This document shows, piece by piece, positions 8,979-16,920 of a stretch of DNA of 64,000 nt. Position 1 is the first letter of the stretch. Every line of letters starts with the position of its first letter. Location of the stretch: NCBI GenBank assembly GCA_030612005.1, contig JAUWOU010000004.1, forward strand, positions 1 through 64,000. Reading direction: 5' to 3'. A model generated the notes under the pieces. That model ran no database searches, was not told the DNA's origin, and saw nothing but the letters and a program-made list of their open reading frames with translations. A program made the position numbers and the translations under genes. The DNA comes from Candidatus Thorarchaeota archaeon. Lineage in GTDB: Archaea > Asgardarchaeota > Thorarchaeia > Thorarchaeales > Thorarchaeaceae.

Positions 8979-10715
8979 TTACAATTGTGAGTGAACTGTA
9001 AGAGACTCCTGTGTTCCACCTTTCTCACGACTGCTGTCGCCAGCATCTGAAAGACCTGAGTCATCCAAAGAGTCGCAAGCTTTGCCCCTCTTCACTGGAA
9101 CATCGTTCCTCCGATGGGACTTGGCTTCTGTCCGCTGCATTGACTCACACGCACCAGTAGGTGTGATAGCAGTCGGTGTTTCCACAGCATTTACCATGGC
9201 AGGGTCTTCACTCCTCGCAAACGACTCAAGAGTCGCCTGGTCATAGGGGTCGGCCACGGACTCCCCTTTCAAGGCTGGTGTCCTCTGGGGGAGTGCGGAC
9301 TTCCCATGAGAAGAACGAGTCTTCCTCCGGGCTTTCAGTATGGCTCTATCTCTAGGAGTGAGCCACATCCCTAGTCCGTTCTCATTTCTCAGTGAAGGAA
9401 TGAGCATAATAAGGCGCTTTCCAATGTTGATGGCGCCATTCAGGTCGGCGTTCAGTTTTTGTCCACAGGTGGTACAGATGAAGAGGTTCTGTCTGGGTCT
9501 CTGTCCCTTGTGTCCACACTTGTGACACATGATTGACGTCCATTGCTCAGGGACTGCCTTGAACTTTTTGGGGTTGAATCCAAGGGATGTAAGCTTGTGT
9601 TCTAATTTATCACGGACTCTCGCAAAGGCCCAGCGATGGATCATCCCTCTGTACCTTCGTCCTCTATAGTTACCTTTTCGAGCAGTATTCCTGATTCCCT
9701 TCAGTTTCCCAATTGACACATAGAGGTCATATTGCCTAGTCATCTCTCTGATGTAAGCAGAGATATCTTTCACAAGCTTCTTGTCATGTTCTTTACTGAC
9801 ACGTTCGCGCTTTCCACTTAATTCCCTAAGCTGGGCAGTTGCTCTATCAGGATTTCCACCCTTGGTAATGAGTTGTTCCTTCTCTCGTTGAAGGGAAGAA
9901 ACTCTCTCATCCAAGTTTTTCATACGCTGGAGCTTGTCTGGCTGTTTCCAGTATCGAATCTGCCTGTAGCCCTTCCTTGTGAGAAGGACTGAACATGCAG
10001 CCTTGTTAATCCCAAGGTCGATGGACAATACAGCAGGGGGTTTTCCAGTAGAATCGATTTTCTCAACAGCGAGAGTCACCGTGAAGATAGCCCACCACTT
10101 CCGACGAGAATCCTTGAATATTCGGACTGTCTTGACCTCCCCCTCTTTCATCCGATTGAGATGGAAGGAGGAGATGGAGAGGGGAATCATGAGTTTGTCG
10201 TGACGCTTTCTCTCTTCAGAAACTGAATCCAAAGAATCTCTAAGCTTCAACCAGTGACGAATCTCAAGATTTGGATTATAAACCAACTTGAAACGTTTGT
10301 TAAAAGCAAAGCGTGGGATCTTCCGTGTGGAATATCCCCTAGTACGTAATGGCTTTGCACCACCCCGTTCAAGATAGCTCTGCCACATGGCAATAGCTGT
10401 ATCTCGACACTCCTGAAACTCATTTACAGAGATGTTTGGAAACCTAACTTTGAAGTCATGAGGTACATAACTTCGGTCCGCCTTTCCTTTAGAAGCAGTC
10501 AGGGTGAGTTCTTCCAATTTTGAGGTGTCAATTCTCGTTCGTTTCTTACCTGTCAGTAACTCTTCTTCACACCTTTCAATCACTCCTAGATACGCCTTGA
10601 TGACTCTACTATCTCTACCAGTTATCCGGTTGAGGCGAGTCTTCTGATTATCAGTCATCGAGTCCCATCTGATTGGAACCTTCACACTGATTATTGTACC
10701 CTTGGAGCGACCCAT
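8979..10715 (-). CDS. tnpB: TnpB, RNA-guided nuclease family, atypical active site
   Basis: A 578-residue OrfB/TnpB protein of an IS200/IS605-like element. The RuvC domain shows the first aspartate at D233 (SIDLGINKAA) and the last at D424 (NADLNGAIN), with a zinc ribbon (C397, C400, C414, C417) between. The canonical second residue is missing: the usual E-D-L reads G-K-L at 336-338. A glutamate at E390 (VPEQWTS) next to the zinc ribbon may replace it, as in rearranged TnpB and Fanzor lineages. The last 140 or so residues are a polar tail that probably overlaps the guide RNA scaffold. Start at 10715 with AGGTGA 5 bases upstream. No tnpA is nearby. Confidence 0.9.
   Translation of the reverse strand: MGRSKGTIISVKVPIRWDSMTDNQKTRLNRITGRDSRVIKAYLGVIERCEEELLTGKKRTRIDTSKLEELTLTASKGKADRSYVPHDFKVRFPNISVNEFQECRDTAIAMWQSYLERGGAKPLRTRGYSTRKIPRFAFNKRFKLVYNPNLEIRHWLKLRDSLDSVSEERKRHDKLMIPLSISSFHLNRMKEGEVKTVRIFKDSRRKWWAIFTVTLAVEKIDSTGKPPAVLSIDLGINKAACSVLLTRKGYRQIRYWKQPDKLQRMKNLDERVSSLQREKEQLITKGGNPDRATAQLRELSGKRERVSKEHDKKLVKDISAYIREMTRQYDLYVSIGKLKGIRNTARKGNYRGRRYRGMIHRWAFARVRDKLEHKLTSLGFNPKKFKAVPEQWTSIMCHKCGHKGQRPRQNLFICTTCGQKLNADLNGAINIGKRLIMLIPSLRNENGLGMWLTPRDRAILKARRKTRSSHGKSALPQRTPALKGESVADPYDQATLESFARSEDPAMVNAVETPTAITPTGACESMQRTEAKSHRRNDVPVKRGKACDSLDDSGLSDAGDSSREKGGTQESLTVHSQL
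8994..9370 (-). ncRNA. Probable guide (omega) RNA at the tnpB 3' end
   Basis: TnpB guide RNAs usually overlap the 3' end of the gene and the element's right end. This stretch, from the GGACTAGG..ATGTGG block to TCTTACAGTT, is repeated without the nuclease domain at 29834-30257. That independent copy is the evidence that the segment is a functional unit. The guide would be the bases beyond the right end, below 8994 on the minus strand. The exact RNA ends are not visible. Confidence 0.4.
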
Positions 10716-10729
10716 TCATTTCACCTGAG

Positions 10730-10835
10730 CTGATTTAAACTTCTGACCTTTCTCTTTCGAGTTCACTCCCATCTTTGTTCCCAAGAGTGGTTATGTACTC
10801 GTACTATTTTCTATTACATTAACTGATTTAAACTT
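10730..10835. repeat. 13-bp direct repeat upstream of tnpB
   Basis: CTGATTTAAACTT occurs at 10730-10742 and again at 10823-10835, start to start 93 bases. Read on the minus strand each copy contains TTTAAAT, a plausible archaeal TATA box. One copy could serve tnpB. The other may be an older left-end boundary or a second promoter. Confidence 0.6.
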
Positions 10836-10917
10836 ATGAAGCAAAAATACAAATTGACCTGATTCTCTTAACTAATAGAAAATAATACACTAAACGTATT
10901 GCAAACAAATTATAATT

Positions 10918-10928
10918 ACTTATAAATA
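10918..10928 (+). promoter_or_regulatory. TATA box of the accessory operon
   Basis: CTTATAAATA lies about 25 bases upstream of position 10945, in an A+T-rich stretch. It faces the three-gene operon. A transcript starting there would leave almost no leader before the TTG at 10951 and about 20 bases before the ATG at 10966. Confidence 0.55.
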
Positions 10929-10965
10929 AGCGTACATACTACTAACTGCCTTGGTGGAACCCAAA

Positions 10966-11202
10966 ATGAAGGAAATATGGTGTTTTCTGGATCATACAGG
11001 ATGGTTCAGAAGTGTATTAGAAGCCAATAGATTCACCTTATGGAACGAGGTAATTCTTGAACTACAGGAATATGGGGTCCACCCCAGTAAAGATGCTAAA
11101 ATATTATGTACGTCCGTACATAATAAACAAATTTCTATGTACGTGTGTACAGAGTGTACCGATTTTTCTGTACAACCGTACAGAGGAGGTATGAATCAAT
11201 GA
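10966..11202 (+). CDS. Small protein, first gene of the accessory operon
   Basis: A 78-residue protein (83 if it starts at the TTG at 10951). It is soluble, with aromatic-rich WCFLDHTGWF near the start and a VCTEC segment near the end. I recognise no family. Its last 30 codons are also the DNA that carries the three palindromic sites before the next gene. The stop TGA overlaps the next start in an ATGA arrangement, so the two are translationally coupled. A small regulator binding the palindromes would fit the position, but no DNA-binding motif is clear. Confidence 0.55.
   Translation: MKEIWCFLDHTGWFRSVLEANRFTLWNEVILELQEYGVHPSKDAKILCTSVHNKQISMYVCTECTDFSVQPYRGGMNQ
11107..11182. promoter_or_regulatory. 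Three phased palindromes, TGTAC-N4-GTACA
   Basis: Three 14-bp sites match TGTAC-N4-GTACA exactly, at 11107-11120 (N4 GTCC), 11138-11151 (GTGT) and 11169-11182 (AACC). Starts are exactly 31 bases apart, about three helical turns, so all three face the same side of DNA. The first extends to nine paired bases per arm (11104-11123). The last ends two bases before the ribosome-binding site of the second gene. They could be protein operators or, as RNA, three small hairpins controlling translation. They lie inside the first gene's coding frame. Confidence 0.85.
11185..11190 (+). promoter_or_regulatory. Ribosome-binding site that fixes the second start
   Basis: GGAGGT sits 8 bases before the ATG at 11199. 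It decides against the upstream in-frame codon at 11145, which would overlap the palindromes. It follows the third palindrome almost directly, so anything bound or folded there would mask it. Confidence 0.8.
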
Positions 11203-11855
11203 CTACAACACAATTAGAGACCCATCCCCCTCTAGATGATATTCAAGAGTTCAGAAGATCCGAGTCAAACACAATCTACATCAAGAGCCCAATCGTGCAA
11301 GGAGTAGCTGGACTATTGATTGGTTCTGTCTGGCGTGTGGACTATTCTGATAGATCAATACGTCTACTTAATTCTAATCTCATATCACATCATGAGAAGG
11401 TTCCTCTTACTCCGTTTTCCATCCCTGATAGACATCTCCGTGCTGTTCGAAAGATTGGGGCGGCATTGTTCAATGTGCGACGATTTGATAGACTATTCCT
11501 TATTGACAAGACTGTTTCATCAATAGGGTATGTCGTCAATCGAGATGACGAAACTCGTCTGTTTGTAGACCGCACAGATGCTGAGTTGTATGTTTCCCAG
11601 ATAGGTGAAGGCGCAGAGATAGTGACCCAACCACTAACGAAGAAGACAACCCGTAATGCTCAGAGGAATAGTGCAGAGATTCGGACTGAGATGCTTCGAC
11701 TGATGACTCAGTTCATGACCGGGACGGGTGCATTGAGGCAACTCAAGACCCTGAAAGAAAGAGGGGTAGACCCCAAAGAACTAGAGAAGATCTGGTGTGA
11801 TGCACATGAACAAGACAATATCCCAGCTATCCTTGGGACGTTCCTCTACGAGTAA
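11199..11855 (+). CDS. Unknown protein, second gene of the accessory operon
   Basis: A 218-residue protein that I do not recognise. The middle (about 25-110) alternates short hydrophobic strands with charged turns, such as YIKSPIVQGVAGLLIGSVWRV, as in a beta-rich domain. The last 70 residues are helical and basic. No catalytic motif, signal peptide or membrane segment is visible. The start is set by GGAGGT at 11185-11190 and overlaps the previous stop by four bases. Its end overlaps the third gene by up to 59 bases. Tight coupling suggests that the three products work together. Confidence 0.75.
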   Translation: MTTTQLETHPPLDDIQEFRRSESNTIYIKSPIVQGVAGLLIGSVWRVDYSDRSIRLLNSNLISHHEKVPLTPFSIPDRHLRAVRKIGAALFNVRRFDRLFLIDKTVSSIGYVVNRDDETRLFVDRTDAELYVSQIGEGAEIVTQPLTKKTTRNAQRNSAEIRTEMLRLMTQFMTGTGALRQLKTLKERGVDPKELEKIWCDAHEQDNIPAILGTFLYE

Positions 11856-14800
11856 GGAACAGAAAATCCTAGGTATGAGGATGGTTCCGGCGCAGCCTGC
11901 AAAGGTCCTAGCTAATTCCATCTACGCAGGTTTAGCAGCTCTTGTCAGGCTTGCAGAACGACGCGTGACAAAGGACCCTGAGGTCATCCGTCTGTTCAAT
12001 GAGATCAAGCAGATGTGGAAAGAAGCATGTGCCGAGTATAAGCGATTGAAGAAGATGGGAATCCCTGACTTTTCACTGATTTTGAACATTGAGCATAATA
12101 TGAGAAAGAACTACCTTGGGATGCTATGGTACAGTACACGACCCTTTGGAAACACAGAATACAAGCGAGTCTATCGATGGAGAGAAGGGACCATCGGACC
12201 ACTCAATGAACTCCTCAACTATGCAGGGGCAGAACTGAGGAGTGTCGCAGCCAAATACTACAGCTTCCCTTTGGTGCAATATTATCAGGTCAGAGAACTT
12301 TCAGACAAAAGGGTGGATTTTGTCCACAAGAGCGTTGCACCGAAGTATCCTCCAGAGAAGGGAGTGAAGGTCTCGTGGACAGCAGCTTATCCAGGGAACT
12401 CAAAGCATCCTCTTGTCCGTGTTAGACACTCCACCCTTCCGGAGATGGACTTTATTGACATGATACGAGCTCATGTGATCGAGCTGGTCCGTCAGTGTTT
12501 CATACATAATGTTCCAAAGATGGCCTCCAGGAGGTATATTCGACTCCTCATCTATAGACTGCAACCCTTCCTGGACTGGGTGTATACTGATAGAGCTCAG
12601 GGGCGAGGAAAGTTCTGGCCAGATGCAGACAAGGTCCTTCGTGAGATGGTCCTTGAGGTGCGAGCAAGATACAGCAGGCGCTTAGGAAGGACTCCACGAC
12701 TCACCCATCAGATTGAGTCTGGTTCAAGGAAACCCTCGATGGCGGACATAGTGACTCAGATCAACAAAGCCTACAGACAGGACACTTCCAAAAAGATGAA
12801 GCAGACTACCAGTGAACTTCTGAAGTTGATGGGTTATTCTGTAGATAAGAAGAGAAAGACACTCACACTGAGAGCAGACACCTCACCTGCCATGAAAAAA
12901 GCACTTACAAAAATTGCTAAAGATATGAAGTACAAAACCAGAGAGGTCAAGGAGTTCAAAGAACCTATCAAATCTGCCCTTACTGATGATGATGCACAGG
13001 ACCTCTATGATAATATCCTCAGTCTGAGCCAGCGAGAGGGGAATGACTGGCATAGAGTACTCTTTGGAGATATGTTCCACCCCTCATCCCTGCGACAGCT
13101 TGTCTATGCTGGGGACAAATTTCTGGATGATACATCGGAATACTTGATCGCAGCTGAGGTCCCTGTGAAGAGTATCTCTGGGAGTGGACAGGCAGATATT
13201 GTGGTGTCAGTACGACGGTCCGTTGTTGGAGAAATTCTATACACCCCGATCGTGACGTTTGATGTCAAGACAAAGACTGGAATAAACTGGACTATGCGCG
13301 GAAAGCAACCGCGAACGAAGAAGGAAGACTCGCGGATTCCAGGGCTTGTTGTTCGAAAGCGAGCATTGACTTCCACTGAGTGGTCTCGAATAGTCAATAG
13401 TACACCTAGCCCCACAGAACTCTCACAACTCCAGAGCTATGAGTCTGGTCTGCTAGAAGAGTATAGGGAATTGGTGAAGCAAGATCCAGACCACCCTAAG
13501 ACCCTCTGGAAGGGAATCGTGCTATTGGACAGTGATGAGGACCGTGAAACTCTATTCACCCTCCTACCGGAACTTGTGAAATCAGTCATCAGCGACCTGA
13601 AGACTGGTCCATCCCCAGACGGACGGACCCTGTACACACTGAATTCACAAGGAGTTAAAAAAAGAGGGCAGTATAAGTTTGGCATAGTCTTGCTTCCAGC
13701 ACTGGGACCGCACCATCTGCTTAAGCAGGCAATACCCATTGAATCTATCATTGAAGATGATCCCTTCAGAAACAGGGTCAAGGATGATGTCCACTTCACC
13801 CTGTATCTGACAGTTCCCTCTGGAGGGTCTTCTGGTGAGTCTGCAGCATGGATATCGCGCAACTGGCATCTTTTACACTATCTGTCTGACCTTAGAGAAA
13901 CCTCTGAAAGACAGAATATCAAGTGGTTAGATCTGACTGGGGTACTCGCAGAGAGCGGTGTACGTCTTCAACGACTCCGTCTCGTTGGAGACCAGAAGCC
14001 CAGGAAGTTATCAAGAAGAAGGTTGGAATCCCTCCAACAGCTAACAGAAGAGATTGAATTCCATGACCTCAGTAGCAATCTCAAGGAGTACTTCTTCTCG
14101 GATGCTACCACTGCCATTGAGGAGCTTGAAGCACAGATAAGAGAGTGTATACAGCAGGCATCAGATGAGAGGTCTATTATCGTCGTAGATGGATGGCCCC
14201 AGCTTCGTAATATCATCCCCTCTCACATGGACTCATTATTGAAGACCTTAGAACATAGGATCATCGAGTGGCTGCCAAAGGAAGATGCAGAGGTCATCTG
14301 GCTTGATAGACCAGTTCCTGTCCCGATACTGTCTGCTACCTATCAGTTGCACAGGATGACTCCCCTACCTCACGACTCACCCAGATGGTTTCTCCTTGAT
14401 GAGGTCATATGGAACCTCCCGACCTCTCCCCGAAATTTTGGATGGAGAACCCCTCGAAGGGAGGACATCAGGGTCATTGCACAGGACACTCCTACCTCGA
14501 ATAAGCCAAGGGTGCTATCCTTCGGAGTTCCACACTTGAAGGGGTGGGCACGACGGTTTCGAGCAGACTCTAAGAGAGAGCGGACGGTTTCAGTGGATGA
14601 GGTGTTTGGTGATAATGAAACCTATGGGCGTGCGTTCTACTCTGCATCGTATGTAAAGGTCGGTCTTGGCTCTAGAAAGATCATACTTGATGATATCTAC
14701 AAGTTAGTACCCAGTCTGAGTAGAGTCCGTGATACACAGAAGGGGTCTTCAGATGAATCATCGAAGAATAATTCTCAATCAAAGTATAGAGTGAAGAGAC

Positions 14801-16740
14801 AGATTCTTGGAAAGACCTCATCCTCTAGGGGAATCTGGGATCGAGTGTCCTTCATTCAGCAAAATATGGAGCCTCACCGAGGTCGACTTGGCACATATTC
14901 ATCCATTGAGGATATCACCAGGGGCAAGGTCAGGAAACCCTCCCGTGAAACCCAACTAGTATCAAGAACATCACGACGACCTCCGGTTGTGCGACCAACT
15001 CCTGTAGAGTTAATAGACACAGACCAGACCCGACATGATGAGATCCTTCGTATAAAAAGAACTGTAGAGTTCTTGCTGCCCAAGTGTGATATTTTTGATG
15101 AATACTGGGAGGGTGTTCTGAAGAGTACGCTCAAGCTCTGTAAGAAGTATCAGAGGGGAGAGAATACATCTCTTGATACCTTTGACCAGCTACAGAAACT
15201 CTATGCGAAGCTTGAGGGCTCCCGAGACCTCTGGAAGGACCTCTCATATGAACGAAGATTTGGTAGCGGTCGTGAACAGATCCCTCGAAGTATACTCTCC
15301 GTAGTACGAGAAAAGCCAGAGCTCATCACTAGGTATGGGATTCCACTCTTCCTATTACTTCAAGGAGTAATGAGTGAGGACGACTCAGAGTCTTTGAAGG
15401 TCCATGTACCTACCCTTTGGAGCGCAGTGGCAGACTGGCAATGGGTGCACATGGGTTTCAACCCCCAGAATGACCAGCAGGGACTTGCACAATATAGATT
15501 TGATATTCCTGCCCTATGGTCAAATCTTCTCTGGAGAGCACAACAACTCGCCTCAGGACCTGTCAAATCTAGGCTTTTTGAGAGTCACAAGATTGGGGAA
15601 CTTATTCCAAGGGGTGATGACCAAGTGTGGCTGGTCTTTCAGGAAAAGCCAAGGAGTGAGAAGATGATTGCAGGACTCCTCACTGGAGTCAACATGACTG
15701 CTCCACTACGGGGTACTTATGAAACAGTAGTAGACCTCGGTAAACTAGCAGCTTCTGTTGATTACACCCTGGATGAGTCTTCTGATGAACGACAGACCAT
15801 CATCATCACTCGATTTGATGGGATGGACCTCCTTTGGGCAAAGCACCTGGAAGAGATTGATGATTCGGATTGGGCGCTCCTTGGAAAGATCAGATACAGA
15901 GCACCGAAGGAGGGGATAAGTGCTCCAATCAGAGGAGTCACTATCTCAGGGGTACCGAAAAAGGTCATTGAAAGAATACCATTTCCTGATGATACTGCCA
16001 TTCCCTCAGACCTCAGAGTACGAGTGGATGAGAGTCTGAAACAGATCGTGAGTGATGCAGACCCAGTTCAATCAGTGCGTATCAATGTCACTATCAATGA
16101 AGAGTCGGGTTCGTATCTCATCAATCTAGTGGGACAAAATGAGGAACTCCTAGAGGAACTAGAATATGAAACTACTGATGAGGTGATCGGTTTCTTACGA
16201 AGTCCGATGACCAGGGGCGATTATTATCAGGCAGAGGATGGTCGGCTGTATTCTTGGAATCCCCTGAAGGACGTTTCGTATGATGATGAGGTTGAAACAA
16301 CAAATGGACTGTTGAGTCTGACCTTCCTTCGGCCACGAGTGGAGAATGAGCTATTTCTCAATGGAACATATGTCCTTCCGAGGACTGCACAGGAAGTCAT
16401 TGAAAGTGAGTTGGGTGAGGAAGTCGTCATGGTGGCAACACCGGACCTGGCCCGGTATAGGAAGGGTTGGAAACGGTGCTGGAATGTCTGGTTCATGAAA
16501 TCTGATCTTGGCGAGGGAATGCGGTCAATGGAACAGGTATCCTGTACAATCTATGATATTGCATTACTCTTTGAGTGTGAGCAGATATTCGATGTTGATA
16601 TGAAGAAACACTATCCAACATGGACATCAGTCAACCATCTAGCTGAGGTCAAGATTCCAGATGAACTAATTCATCATAGTCGAATGGGACAGCATATGGA
16701 TCTCAGAAACCTCGCTGAAAAGTATGGGTTATCTTATTAG
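11797..16740 (+). CDS. Giant protein with a PD-(D/E)XK nuclease-like site
   Basis: About 1,647 residues; I recognise no full-length family. Residues 455-495 show a PD-(D/E)XK pattern: AAEVPVKS, then GSGQADIVVSV (D467), then VTFDVKTKTG (D489, K491), the usual D-Xn-(D/E)xK spacing of restriction-type nucleases. Near residues 790-870, SIIVVDGWPQLRN (D798) and EVIWLDRP then FLLDEVIW resemble the Walker B strands of a RecA/AAA fold, but I find no Walker A, so any ATPase is degenerate. The C-terminal 500 residues have no motif I know. The start is ambiguous: GTG 11797, ATG 11800 or 11806 (GGTG upstream), or ATG 11875. Sampled G+C is 29 of 60 at 15661-15720, against 20 of 60 in the next gene at 17161-17220, hinting at transfer. 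Confidence 0.8.
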   Translation: MMHMNKTISQLSLGRSSTSKEQKILGMRMVPAQPAKVLANSIYAGLAALVRLAERRVTKDPEVIRLFNEIKQMWKEACAEYKRLKKMGIPDFSLILNIEHNMRKNYLGMLWYSTRPFGNTEYKRVYRWREGTIGPLNELLNYAGAELRSVAAKYYSFPLVQYYQVRELSDKRVDFVHKSVAPKYPPEKGVKVSWTAAYPGNSKHPLVRVRHSTLPEMDFIDMIRAHVIELVRQCFIHNVPKMASRRYIRLLIYRLQPFLDWVYTDRAQGRGKFWPDADKVLREMVLEVRARYSRRLGRTPRLTHQIESGSRKPSMADIVTQINKAYRQDTSKKMKQTTSELLKLMGYSVDKKRKTLTLRADTSPAMKKALTKIAKDMKYKTREVKEFKEPIKSALTDDDAQDLYDNILSLSQREGNDWHRVLFGDMFHPSSLRQLVYAGDKFLDDTSEYLIAAEVPVKSISGSGQADIVVSVRRSVVGEILYTPIVTFDVKTKTGINWTMRGKQPRTKKEDSRIPGLVVRKRALTSTEWSRIVNSTPSPTELSQLQSYESGLLEEYRELVKQDPDHPKTLWKGIVLLDSDEDRETLFTLLPELVKSVISDLKTGPSPDGRTLYTLNSQGVKKRGQYKFGIVLLPALGPHHLLKQAIPIESIIEDDPFRNRVKDDVHFTLYLTVPSGGSSGESAAWISRNWHLLHYLSDLRETSERQNIKWLDLTGVLAESGVRLQRLRLVGDQKPRKLSRRRLESLQQLTEEIEFHDLSSNLKEYFFSDATTAIEELEAQIRECIQQASDERSIIVVDGWPQLRNIIPSHMDSLLKTLEHRIIEWLPKEDAEVIWLDRPVPVPILSATYQLHRMTPLPHDSPRWFLLDEVIWNLPTSPRNFGWRTPRREDIRVIAQDTPTSNKPRVLSFGVPHLKGWARRFRADSKRERTVSVDEVFGDNETYGRAFYSASYVKVGLGSRKIILDDIYKLVPSLSRVRDTQKGSSDESSKNNSQSKYRVKRQILGKTSSSRGIWDRVSFIQQNMEPHRGRLGTYSSIEDITRGKVRKPSRETQLVSRTSRRPPVVRPTPVELIDTDQTRHDEILRIKRTVEFLLPKCDIFDEYWEGVLKSTLKLCKKYQRGENTSLDTFDQLQKLYAKLEGSRDLWKDLSYERRFGSGREQIPRSILSVVREKPELITRYGIPLFLLLQGVMSEDDSESLKVHVPTLWSAVADWQWVHMGFNPQNDQQGLAQYRFDIPALWSNLLWRAQQLASGPVKSRLFESHKIGELIPRGDDQVWLVFQEKPRSEKMIAGLLTGVNMTAPLRGTYETVVDLGKLAASVDYTLDESSDERQTIIITRFDGMDLLWAKHLEEIDDSDWALLGKIRYRAPKEGISAPIRGVTISGVPKKVIERIPFPDDTAIPSDLRVRVDESLKQIVSDADPVQSVRINVTINEESGSYLINLVGQNEELLEELEYETTDEVIGFLRSPMTRGDYYQAEDGRLYSWNPLKDVSYDDEVETTNGLLSLTFLRPRVENELFLNGTYVLPRTAQEVIESELGEEVVMVATPDLARYRKGWKRCWNVWFMKSDLGEGMRSMEQVSCTIYDIALLFECEQIFDVDMKKHYPTWTSVNHLAEVKIPDELIHHSRMGQHMDLRNLAEKYGLSY

Positions 16741-16795
16741 TGGTAAATCTTACATATTTTCTTACATTTTGCGTTAGTTGCTATTTAGGAATCTA

Positions 16796-16920
16796 TTATC
16801 TACGAAGAAACAGAAGACTTCATAATGTCATATTTTCCAGAATATACTTGACTCCTATTGCCTACTAATGTTACTCCAGAATTTGACAAGCAACGGCTTA
16901 TCTACGAAGAAACAGAAGAC
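16796..16920. repeat. 23-bp exact direct repeat at the island's right edge
   Basis: The 23 bases at 16796-16818 (core TACGAAGAAACAGAAGAC) recur exactly at 16898-16920, where they encode IYEETED near the start of the GTPase gene. The first copy is an isolated stretch 40 bases upstream of that gene. It is followed by CTTCATAA. A shorter relative, ACGAAGAAA then CTTCATAA, lies at 8950-8967, immediately after trmY. Together they could be target duplication or attachment-site traces of the island. Slippage duplication is the alternative. Confidence 0.7.

Larger units (their letters stand above)
8979..10850 (-). mobile_element. TnpB element, IS200/IS605-like, without tnpA
   Basis: The element contains the intact tnpB and its flanks. 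The right end is near 8994 (TCTTACAGTT on the minus strand), a sequence shared with the remnant at 30248-30257. The left end is not sharply defined. The flank upstream of tnpB holds two copies of CTGATTTAAACTT (10730-10742 and 10823-10835), which on the minus strand look like TATA elements. Without TnpA it can move only with help in trans. Confidence 0.6.

Noticed and set aside
10796-10806. A fourth GTAC site (TGTACTCGTAC)
   Set aside because: The half-sites are two bases apart instead of four, and it lies in the TnpB left flank out of phase with the others.
11104-11182. A three-unit CRISPR array
   Set aside because: The repeated units are 14-bp palindromes with 17-bp spacings, too short for CRISPR, and they lie within a coding frame. 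No cas genes are near.
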